From JAKOQB01 sp050258235 (GTDB taxonomy: Bacteria; Pseudomonadota; Gammaproteobacteria; Burkholderiales; Burkholderiaceae_F): DNA of 64,000 bases. The notes below the pieces were generated by a model. The model saw nothing but the letters and a program-made list of their open reading frames with translations, was not told the DNA's origin and did not search any database. The translations under genes were made by a program, and so were the position numbers. The DNA lies in contig JBLMYK010000329.1 in the NCBI GenBank assembly GCA_050258235.1, forward strand, positions 1 through 64,000, written 5' to 3'. Below, piece after piece: positions 16,585 to 23,269 of this stretch (positions are counted from its first letter, which is position 1; every line of letters begins with the position of its first letter).

Positions 16585-17283
16585 CTAGGCCCGCTGGATG
16601 GGTGTCTTCTTGCGGGCGGGATACTGCTCCAGCTTGCCAACTCGGCGCTCGAAAGGATCGCAGCGCGCGAGTCGCTGCACCTGCGCGCGGGTCAGCAGCG
16701 GATGATGGCGCAGCGCCTCGAGCCGGTCGTGCGCCTCCCAGCAGGAATCGCGGTTGGTGACCCACAACGCCGGATCGAGGCGGCGCAGGTCGAACGCGCC
16801 GCTGTAGCTGCGCAGCGTCTTCTCCCCGCGCCGGTTGGCGTACTCATGGAAGTAGGACAAGGCGAGCTCGCGCAGGCTGCGATAGACCGGATCGCGGAAT
16901 CGCAGCCGCGAGCCGTTGGTCTTCGAGATCGCACCCCAGCAGCTCCCACGGCGATACAGCGCGATCACGTGCGGGTAGTCGCTCGGGTCGCAGTCCATGT
17001 GCATGACCAGCGGCGGCTCGCCGTGCAACCACAGCGCACAAGCGGCCACGAACGCGCCCTCGATGCAGTGCGCGCGCCGCTGGCGCAGCACTTCTCGCAC
17101 CGACAGCACGGTTTCGCCGTCGTGCTCGTGGTTGATCGGGACGCGATTGATGAAGGCCTGGATCTTTGCCGGGGTGTCGAACTGGCGCAACGTCGCGACC
17201 TCGCGCTCGGTCAATCCCGTGCGCGCTGGCCGCACCGCCCGCGGCGCAACGCCTGATCCGGGTGCCGATCTCGCGCCGCGCAT
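16585..17283 (-). CDS. Transglutaminase-fold protein of unknown function
   Basis: 232 residues, no signal peptide. The order Cys-His-Asp of a papain/transglutaminase-like triad can be read: C73 in RRAHCIEGAF, H105 in DYPHVIALY and D131 in LRFRDPVYRS, with the helix EGAFVAACALWLHGEPPL after the Cys. This suggests a cytosolic amide-bond hydrolase or acyl-transfer fold. It converges on the iron operon and is divergent from the aldolase gene. Function is not established. Confidence 0.72.
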   Translation of the reverse strand: MRGARSAPGSGVAPRAVRPARTGLTEREVATLRQFDTPAKIQAFINRVPINHEHDGETVLSVREVLRQRRAHCIEGAFVAACALWLHGEPPLVMHMDCDPSDYPHVIALYRRGSCWGAISKTNGSRLRFRDPVYRSLRELALSYFHEYANRRGEKTLRSYSGAFDLRRLDPALWVTNRDSCWEAHDRLEALRHHPLLTRAQVQRLARCDPFERRVGKLEQYPARKKTPIQRA

Positions 17284-17393
17284 CTCAGCCGATCTCGATG
17301 TGCGCGCGAACTTGCCCGCGTACGGGCGTGCCGCGTCCGGTGCTGAGCAGGTCGGCGGGCATCTGAAGCAGGAACGGGGCGCGCATGCGCGGC

Positions 17394-17413
17394 ATTATCC
17401 TCGCGGGGATAAT
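17394..17413. promoter_or_regulatory. Inverted repeat ahead of class II aldolase
   Basis: ATTATCC-TCGCGG-GGATAAT is a perfect 7-bp inverted repeat ending six bases before the aldolase ATG. It could be a repressor operator, or a hairpin covering the ribosome-binding region. It lies between divergent genes. Confidence 0.45.
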
Positions 17414-17419
17414 CGCGGG

Positions 17420-18136
17420 ATGCAGCCGATCGACGCCGTCACGGAAGCGCGCAAGGATCTTGCGACTGCGCTGCGAGCTGCAGCACAGCTGGGCCTTGGC
17501 GAAGGAGTTTGTAATCACTTCAGTCTTGTGTTGCCCGGGTGTCCCGGTCATTTCCTGATCAATCCGCAGGGGCTGCATTGGAGCGAGATCACGCCCGACG
17601 ATCTGGTCGTGATCGACGACCTGGGTCGGAAGGTCGAAGGCCGGCACGAGGTCGAGCCGACCGCATTCTTCATCCACGGCGCGATCCACCGCCGCGTGCC
17701 GCAAGCCGCGTGCGTGCTGCACACGCATATGCCGTTCGCAACCGCGCTGACGATGTTGCAGGGAGGGCGGCTGGAAATGGCGCATCAAAATGCCTTGCGC
17801 TTTCACCGCCAGGTTGCCTATGAAAACGAATACAACGGACTGGTCCTCGACGAGGCCGAAGCCGGCCGCATCGCCGATCGCCTGAAGGACGCGGTCGCGC
17901 TCTTTCTCGCCAACCATGGAGTGATCGTGCGCGGTCCGTCCGTGTCCTGGGCCTTCGACGATCTGTACTACCTGGAGCGCGCCTGCATGCACCAGGTGCT
18001 GGCGCAGGGAACCGGCCGCCCGCTCAAGCTGATTCCGGATCGCATTGCTGCGCTTACCGCTAAACAGTTGGCAGGTGAGCGGCAGCAGTCCGACCTGCAT
18101 CTGAAAGCGCTGCGGCGCATGTTCGGGTTCGGCTGA
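17420..18136 (+). CDS. Class II aldolase/adducin-family protein
   Basis: 238 residues from the ATG of MQPIDAVTEARKDLA. The zinc-dependent class II aldolase pattern is clear: GVCNHFSLVLPG, the metal pair in VLHTHMPFATAL and the third histidine in FLANHGVIVRGPS. Family members cleave or dehydrate sugar phosphates (fuculose-1-P, ribulose-5-P, methylthioribulose-1-P) or act as decarboxylases; the substrate cannot be read. It converges on a nucleoside-type ABC transporter, which makes a role in using an imported nucleoside-derived sugar possible but unproven. Confidence 0.88.
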   Translation: MQPIDAVTEARKDLATALRAAAQLGLGEGVCNHFSLVLPGCPGHFLINPQGLHWSEITPDDLVVIDDLGRKVEGRHEVEPTAFFIHGAIHRRVPQAACVLHTHMPFATALTMLQGGRLEMAHQNALRFHRQVAYENEYNGLVLDEAEAGRIADRLKDAVALFLANHGVIVRGPSVSWAFDDLYYLERACMHQVLAQGTGRPLKLIPDRIAALTAKQLAGERQQSDLHLKALRRMFGFG

Positions 18137-18145
18137 CGCGGTTGG

Positions 18146-18170
18146 GCCGAGCGCCGGTTCGGCGCTCGGC
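18146..18170. terminator. Hairpin between convergent genes
   Basis: GCCGAGCGCC-GGTTC-GGCGCTCGGC, a 10-bp perfect stem with a 5-base loop, lies between the ends of the aldolase (+) and the permease (-). There is no T-tract on either side, so termination strength is uncertain. Confidence 0.55.
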
Positions 18171-18199
18171 GTCGCCCGGTCGACCTTCGCCGTGGGTCG

Positions 18200-18238
18200 A
18201 TCAACGCTCGCCGCGGCTCAATCAACGCTCGCCGCGGC
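18200..18238. repeat. 21-bp tandem duplication over a gene's 3' end
   Basis: The 18-base segment ATCAACGCTCGCCGCGGC occurs at 18200-18217 and again at 18221-18238. The right copy encodes the last codons and stop of the leftward permease gene, and the left copy is a duplicate beyond the stop. It looks like a replication-slippage event. Confidence 0.8.
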
Positions 18239-19166
18239 GATAGGGCTTCATCAGCGCCTGCGGGTAGGCGGCCTTGCGCGCGACCAGCACCAGCGCAACG
18301 ATCGACAGCAAGTACGGGACCATCAGCCACCACTGGTACGGGATCGCGGCGCCGACGCTCGATTGCTGCAGCCTCAGCTGCGCGGCGTCGAAGGCCGCGA
18401 ACAGCAGTGCACCGGCAAGCGCCTTGCCCGGGCGCCACGACGCGAACACCACGAGCGCCACGCAGATCCAGCCGCGGCCGTTCACCATGTTGAAGAAGAA
18501 GGCATTGAAGGCCGCCAGCGTCAGAAACGACCCGGCCACACCCATCAGGCTGCTGCCGGCGACGATCGCGCCGATCCGCGTCGCAGTCACATCGATGCCC
18601 GCGCCCTCGGCGGCGGCCGGATTCTCGCCGACCATCCGGATCGCCAGGCCGAGCGGCGTGCGGTAAAGCACGTAGCCGAGCAACGGCACCAGCAGCAGCG
18701 CGAGCAGCGTCAGTGCGGTCTGCGCGCCCAGGATCGGTCCCAGCAGCGGGACGTTTCCAAGGAAGTCCAGTTCGGCGAACGGGGTGATGCGCGGCGGCTC
18801 GGTCAGCTTCGGAAAGCTCACGCGATACGCAAAGTACGACAGGCTGGTTGCCGCCAGTGTGATGCCAAGACCGGTTACGTGCTGCGACAGGCCCAGCGGG
18901 ACCGTCAACACGCCGTGCAGCAGTCCGAACGTCGCCCCCACCAGCGCGGCGACGAACACGCCGATCCACAGGCCGGCACCCGCATGCACCGCGAACCAGC
19001 CGGCGAACGCCCCGGCCGCCATGATTCCTTCGATGCCGAGATTCAGCACGCCGGCACGCTCGCACAGCAGCACGCCGAGCACGCCGAAGATCAACGGCGT
19101 GGCGATGCGCAGCGTCGCGATCCAGAACGCGTCGCTTGCGGCGATCTGCCACAGGTCGGCGATCAT
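18222..19166 (-). CDS. BMP-type nucleoside ABC transporter permease (YufQ/NupQ-like)
   Basis: 314 residues with eight or more hydrophobic segments. LGIEGIMAAGAFAGWFAVH and ENPAAAEGAGIDVTATR match the BPD_transp_2 permeases that pair with BMP binding proteins. It forms the membrane channel with the other permease, whose gene overlaps it by four bases (ATGA). The start ATG at 19166 fits that overlap. The 3' end is duplicated as a short repeat. Confidence 0.9.
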   Translation of the reverse strand: MIADLWQIAASDAFWIATLRIATPLIFGVLGVLLCERAGVLNLGIEGIMAAGAFAGWFAVHAGAGLWIGVFVAALVGATFGLLHGVLTVPLGLSQHVTGLGITLAATSLSYFAYRVSFPKLTEPPRITPFAELDFLGNVPLLGPILGAQTALTLLALLLVPLLGYVLYRTPLGLAIRMVGENPAAAEGAGIDVTATRIGAIVAGSSLMGVAGSFLTLAAFNAFFFNMVNGRGWICVALVVFASWRPGKALAGALLFAAFDAAQLRLQQSSVGAAIPYQWWLMVPYLLSIVALVLVARKAAYPQALMKPYRRGER

Positions 19167-20230
19167 GCGTTCCAGCGCACGCGGTAACGCACCAGTTGCG
19201 CGGCGACCAGCATCGCCAGCAGCGACACGGCGACGATCACGTCGGCGATGTAGGTCGGCACCGTCACCGCGCGGCTCATCGAGTCGGCACCGACGAACAT
19301 GCCGGCGATGAAGATCGCCGCCAGCACCACGCCAAGAGGATGCAGCGCCGCCAGCATCGCGACCACGATTCCCGCGTAGCCGTAGCCCGGCGACATGTCG
19401 AGCGTCACGTAGCCGGTGCGACCCGCGACCTCGACCGCGCCGGCCAGTCCGGCCAGCGCGCCCGACAGCAGCGCGGTCTTGACGACGGTCCGGTCGACCG
19501 GAATGCCGGCGAAGCGCGCCGCCTCGCGATTGGCGCCGACCGCGCGCATCTCGAACCCGAACGCGGTGAACCTGATCATCGCCCATGCGAGCGCGGCAGC
19601 GCCGAGCGCGATCAGCAGGCCGGTATGCAGGCGCGTGCGCGCGACCAGTTTCGACAGCTCGAGTGCCGGATCGAGCGCGACCGACTGCGGCCAGCCGAGC
19701 GCGGCGGGGTCCCGCATCGGCCCGTCAAGCATCCACGAGACGAACAGCAGCACGACGAAGTTCGTGAGCAGGGTCGTCACCACTTCGTCGACCGCCAGCC
19801 GCGTGCGCAGCAGCGCCGCGATCGCCAGCCACAGCGCGCCGGCGCTCATCGCGCCCGCGAGCATCGCGATGAACAGCAGAGGAGCGGGCAGCGCAGCGCC
19901 AAGGCCCTCGTGCGTTCCGCCGATCGCGACCGCCGCCAGTGCACCCAGATACAGCTGTCCCTCGGCGCCGATGTTGTAGAAGCGCGCGCGGAATGCGACG
20001 GCGGCGGCGAGCCCGGTCAGCATCAGCGGGGTGGCGCGCGTCAGCGTTTCGGTCAGCGCGAAGCGCGAACCGAATCCGCCGTCGAGCAGCGCCGCAAAGC
20101 TGCGGCCGACCGGGGCGCCCGCCCAAAGCACCAGCAGCCCGCTCACGACAAGCGTCAGCGCGACCGCGGCCAGCGGCGCGATCAGCCATGCGATCCGCGA
20201 TGTCGTGTCGCGCGCCTCGAGCCGGATCAT
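19163..20230 (-). CDS. BMP-type nucleoside ABC transporter permease (YufP/NupP-like)
   Basis: 355 residues. It has the family segment FRARFYNIGAEGQLYLGA, the cytoplasmic loop GANREAARFAGIPVDRTV and SPGYGYAGIVVAMLAALHPLG. It partners the downstream permease and the double-cassette ATPase upstream, with ATGA overlaps on both sides. The set (binding protein, ATPase, two permeases) is the standard layout of purine or pyrimidine nucleoside importers. Confidence 0.9.
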   Translation of the reverse strand: MIRLEARDTTSRIAWLIAPLAAVALTLVVSGLLVLWAGAPVGRSFAALLDGGFGSRFALTETLTRATPLMLTGLAAAVAFRARFYNIGAEGQLYLGALAAVAIGGTHEGLGAALPAPLLFIAMLAGAMSAGALWLAIAALLRTRLAVDEVVTTLLTNFVVLLFVSWMLDGPMRDPAALGWPQSVALDPALELSKLVARTRLHTGLLIALGAAALAWAMIRFTAFGFEMRAVGANREAARFAGIPVDRTVVKTALLSGALAGLAGAVEVAGRTGYVTLDMSPGYGYAGIVVAMLAALHPLGVVLAAIFIAGMFVGADSMSRAVTVPTYIADVIVAVSLLAMLVAAQLVRYRVRWNA

Positions 20231-21753
20231 GCGGCGCGCTTCTCTGCCATCGCCAGGCCAAGCTCGGCCAGCGTCCAGTCGGCCGTCGCGCGCGTTTCGA
20301 CGATGCGTCCTTGATTCATCACCGCGATGCGATCCGCCAGCGCAAAGATCTCGTCGAGGTCTTCGGAAATGACGAGCACGGCATCGCCGTCATCGCGCGC
20401 CGCGATCAGGCGCGCATGGATCGCCGCAACGGCGCCGACGTCGAGGCCCCAGGTCGGTTGATCGACGACGATCAGCCGAGCGGCGGCGCGCGGCGACGAC
20501 AGTGCCCGACCGAGGATCAGTTTCTGCAGGTTGCCGCCGGACAGCAGGCGCGCAGGGAGGTCGGCGGAATCGGCCGGGCCGGCGCCGCGCACGTCGAACT
20601 GCGCGAGGAGCGCCCGCCCGAAGGCCCGCATTGCGTCGCGCTTCAGCACGCCGCCGCGCGAAAATTGCGGCGTACGCAGGCGCTCGATCGCCGCGTTCTC
20701 CCACAGCGCGAGATCGCCGATGCTGCCCTGCGCGCGCCGATCCTCCGGCACGCGCGCCACCCCTGCCGCCACCACGGCGCGCGGCGTTTCCGGATACGCA
20801 GCACCGTTGAGCCGCAGGGCTCCGGCCGATGGCGAGGCTTCGCCGAACAGCAGTTCGGCCAGCGCGCGCTGGCCGTTGCCGGCAACGCCGGCCACCGCGA
20901 CGATTTCGCCGCTGGCCACCGCGAGGTCCACTCCCACGAGCGGCATGCGGCCGCGCGCGTGCACGCCGATCATTTCGAGCACCGCCGGCCCGGGCGCACG
21001 CACGGCACGTGCCGGCGGCGCCGCGATGTCGCGGCCGACCATCAGGTGCGCGAGTTCGGCCTTGCCGGTTTCGTCGCGCTGCCGCTCCGCGACCAGCCGT
21101 CCCGCGCGCAGCACCGCGATTCGATCGGCGACCGCCATCACCTCGTCCAGCTTGTGGCTGATGAAGATCACGCTCATGCCGTCGGCGATGAAATTCTTCA
21201 ACGTCGCAAACAGCGCTTCGCTTTCCTGCGGCGTCAGCACCGCGGTCGGTTCATCGAGAATCAGGATGCGCGCGCCGCGATACAGCGCTTTCAGGATCTC
21301 CGCGCGCTGCCGCTCGCCGACTGACAGCGCGGCGATCGTCGCGTCCGGTTTCACCGCGAGGCCGAAGCGGCGCGACAGGTCGAGCAGCCTCGCCCGAGCC
21401 GCGGCGCGATCGGATCGCAGCCGCCACAGCGGCTCTGTGCCCAGCATGACGTTGTCCAGCGTCGACAGGTTGTCGGCCAGCGTGAAGTGCTGGTGCACCA
21501 TGCCGATGCCCGCCGCGAGTGCGGCCGACGGATCGCCGGGCGTCAACGGCTGGCCGAACACCTCGATCGATCCCGCGTCGGCCAGGTAGTGGCCGAAAAG
21601 GATCGACACCAGCGTCGACTTGCCCGCGCCGTTTTCGCCGAGAAGCGCGAGAACCTCGCCGCGCGCGAGCGACAGCGAGATATCGTCGTTCGCCACCAGC
21701 GCGCCGAAGCGCTTGGTGATGTTCGACATCCGCAGGACGGGCGGGTGAGTCAC
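20227..21753 (-). CDS. Sugar/nucleoside ABC importer ATPase with two cassettes
   Basis: 508 residues holding two ABC domains. The first has a full Walker A (GENGAGKST, near residue 38), the signature LSVGERQRAEILKAL and Walker B ILILDEPTAVLTP. The second has the weaker Walker A region GVAGNGQRALAELL and signature LSGGNLQKLILGRAL, with Walker B LIVVDQPTWGLD. This asymmetry is normal for YufO/RbsA-type proteins. It powers the importer formed with the two permeases. Confidence 0.93.
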   Translation of the reverse strand: MTHPPVLRMSNITKRFGALVANDDISLSLARGEVLALLGENGAGKSTLVSILFGHYLADAGSIEVFGQPLTPGDPSAALAAGIGMVHQHFTLADNLSTLDNVMLGTEPLWRLRSDRAAARARLLDLSRRFGLAVKPDATIAALSVGERQRAEILKALYRGARILILDEPTAVLTPQESEALFATLKNFIADGMSVIFISHKLDEVMAVADRIAVLRAGRLVAERQRDETGKAELAHLMVGRDIAAPPARAVRAPGPAVLEMIGVHARGRMPLVGVDLAVASGEIVAVAGVAGNGQRALAELLFGEASPSAGALRLNGAAYPETPRAVVAAGVARVPEDRRAQGSIGDLALWENAAIERLRTPQFSRGGVLKRDAMRAFGRALLAQFDVRGAGPADSADLPARLLSGGNLQKLILGRALSSPRAAARLIVVDQPTWGLDVGAVAAIHARLIAARDDGDAVLVISEDLDEIFALADRIAVMNQGRIVETRATADWTLAELGLAMAEKRAA

Positions 21754-21786
21754 GTCCGAGTGCGTGTAGTGTCGCCTGAACCACCC

Positions 21787-21828
21787 ACAGAGAGCACAGT
21801 GAAATACGCCGATCTCTGTGCTCTCTGT
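21787..21828 (-). terminator. Perfect 13-bp inverted repeat between binding-protein and ATPase genes
   Basis: ACAGAGAGCACAG (21787-21799) and CTGTGCTCTCTGT (21816-21828) pair perfectly around a 16-base loop. No T-tract follows. In ABC importer operons such hairpins after the binding-protein gene often protect its mRNA and reduce expression of downstream genes. The AGAGCACAG wording also recalls a dispersed bacterial intergenic repeat. Confidence 0.55.
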
Positions 21829-21853
21829 CTACCCTGGTCGACCTCGCCCGTGT

Positions 21854-22885
21854 CTATTTCGCGGTCGGCTTCGGCTGGCTGTCGTCGATCTTCACCGTGA
21901 ACTTGCCGGCGAGGATCGCCGCCTCCTTGTCCTTCACGCGCTTCATCAGGTCGGCCGGCACCTTCTTCTCGAACGTCCCCAGCGGTGCAAGCTGCGATCC
22001 CTTGACCGCCATGTACGACCACTTGCCGTAGTCCTCGGCCCTGAACCTTCCCTCCTTCACCGCCCTGATCGCCGTGTCGACGGTGGGCTCCATGTTCCAC
22101 AGCGCGCTCGCCACCACCGTGTCGGGGTAGTTCGGCTGCGTGTCGATCACGTTGCCGATCGCCAGCACCTTGCGCTCCTTGGCCGCGTCGCTGACGCCGA
22201 AGCGTTCCGCGTACATGATGTCCGCGCCCTTGTCGATCATCGCGAATGCCGCTTCCTTCGCCTTGGGCGGATCGAACCACGAATTGATGAAGGTCACCAT
22301 GAACTCGACCTTCGGATTCACCTCGCGCGCACCGGCCATGAATGCGTTCATCAGCCGGTTCACCTCGGGAATCGGATAGCCGCCGACCATGCCGATCTTG
22401 TTCGACCTGGTCATGCCGCCGGCGATCATGCCGGTCAGGTAGGACGGCTCGTGGATGAAGTTGTCGAACACCGAGAAGTTCGGCTCCTGCGGCTTGCCCG
22501 ACGAACCGAGCAGGAAAGCAATCTTCGGGTAGTCCTTGGCGACCTTGCGCGCGGCCGCTTCGACTGCGAATGCCTCGCCGACGATCAGATCGACTTTCTG
22601 TTCGGCGTACTGGCGCATCACGCGCTCGTAGTCGGCGTTGGCAACGTTCTCGCTGAATACGTACTCGATGTCGCCGCGCGCGACCGCGGTGTTCATCGCC
22701 TTGTGGATGCGACTGACCCATTGCTGCTCGACCGGCACCGTGTAGATCGCGGCGATTTTCAGTTTCCTCGCCGCGTCGGCCTTCTTTGCCTGTGCGAGCG
22801 CGGTCAGTGGCACCAGGCAGACGAGACCAGCAGCGGGGGCGATCAGCAGCGTGCGGCGCGATGCGTTCGGGCGGACGTCTGGCAT
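21854..22885 (-). CDS. BMP-family (PnrA/Med-like) nucleoside-binding periplasmic protein
   Basis: 343 residues. A signal peptide with an SRRTLLI start (twin-arginine-like) ends near ALAQA. The mature part follows the BMP fold: KLKIAAIYTVPVEQQWVSRIHKA, VDLIVGEAFAVEAAARKVAKDYP, NKIGMVGGYPIPEVNRLMNAFM and VLAIGNVIDTQPNYPDTVVASALWN. It delivers nucleosides, or a related ligand, to the importer. It is the first gene of the leftward operon; its promoter must lie in 22886-23269. Confidence 0.92.
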   Translation of the reverse strand: MPDVRPNASRRTLLIAPAAGLVCLVPLTALAQAKKADAARKLKIAAIYTVPVEQQWVSRIHKAMNTAVARGDIEYVFSENVANADYERVMRQYAEQKVDLIVGEAFAVEAAARKVAKDYPKIAFLLGSSGKPQEPNFSVFDNFIHEPSYLTGMIAGGMTRSNKIGMVGGYPIPEVNRLMNAFMAGAREVNPKVEFMVTFINSWFDPPKAKEAAFAMIDKGADIMYAERFGVSDAAKERKVLAIGNVIDTQPNYPDTVVASALWNMEPTVDTAIRAVKEGRFRAEDYGKWSYMAVKGSQLAPLGTFEKKVPADLMKRVKDKEAAILAGKFTVKIDDSQPKPTAK

Positions 22886-23269
22886 GGGAGCTCCTCGTTC
22901 TTGTGCGGGATGGTCGGGGACGCGCGCCGATGCAGCAAGCGCTTGCCGGCGCGGGCGGAAATGCTAGCAGCGATCGCGCACGGGTCGGGGCGCCACGCAG
23001 TTCGCCGCCGCAGCCGTGCATTGCGGACCAGATCGGCGATCCAACCCTTGCAGCGGATGCATCTTCTGTGAGGCGAGTCACACAACCGATGCCAAAACCA
23101 CGACGCGGAGCTCTGGCGGTTTCGATCATTGATGCATCGCAACGAAGCTTGCCTCGATAGCGCGATCGTTCGCTCGGAGAAAACGCAGCGCCCCGAAGGA
23201 GCCCATCCGCTGCGTGTCGTGTTCGCTCAGGCAACCGGCAGCGTGGATGTTTCTTCCGGCCCCACCGCC
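22886..23269. other. Divergent intergenic region between nucleoside importer and Mo-enzyme operons
   Basis: This 384-bp gap separates two divergent operons, so it must hold both promoters. The clearest element is the CRP-type palindrome at 23067-23082. I saw no convincing -35/-10 pair and no coding potential with a ribosome site. Confidence 0.6.
23067..23082. promoter_or_regulatory. CRP-type binding site, TGTGA-N6-TCACA
   Basis: TGTGAGGCGAGTCACA has both half-sites identical to the E. coli CRP consensus (TGTGA, six bases, TCACA). It lies about 190 bp before the Mo-enzyme start and about 180 bp before the BMP start on the other strand. A CRP/Vfr-like protein, or another CRP/FNR-superfamily regulator, may control one or both operons. 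Confidence 0.6.
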
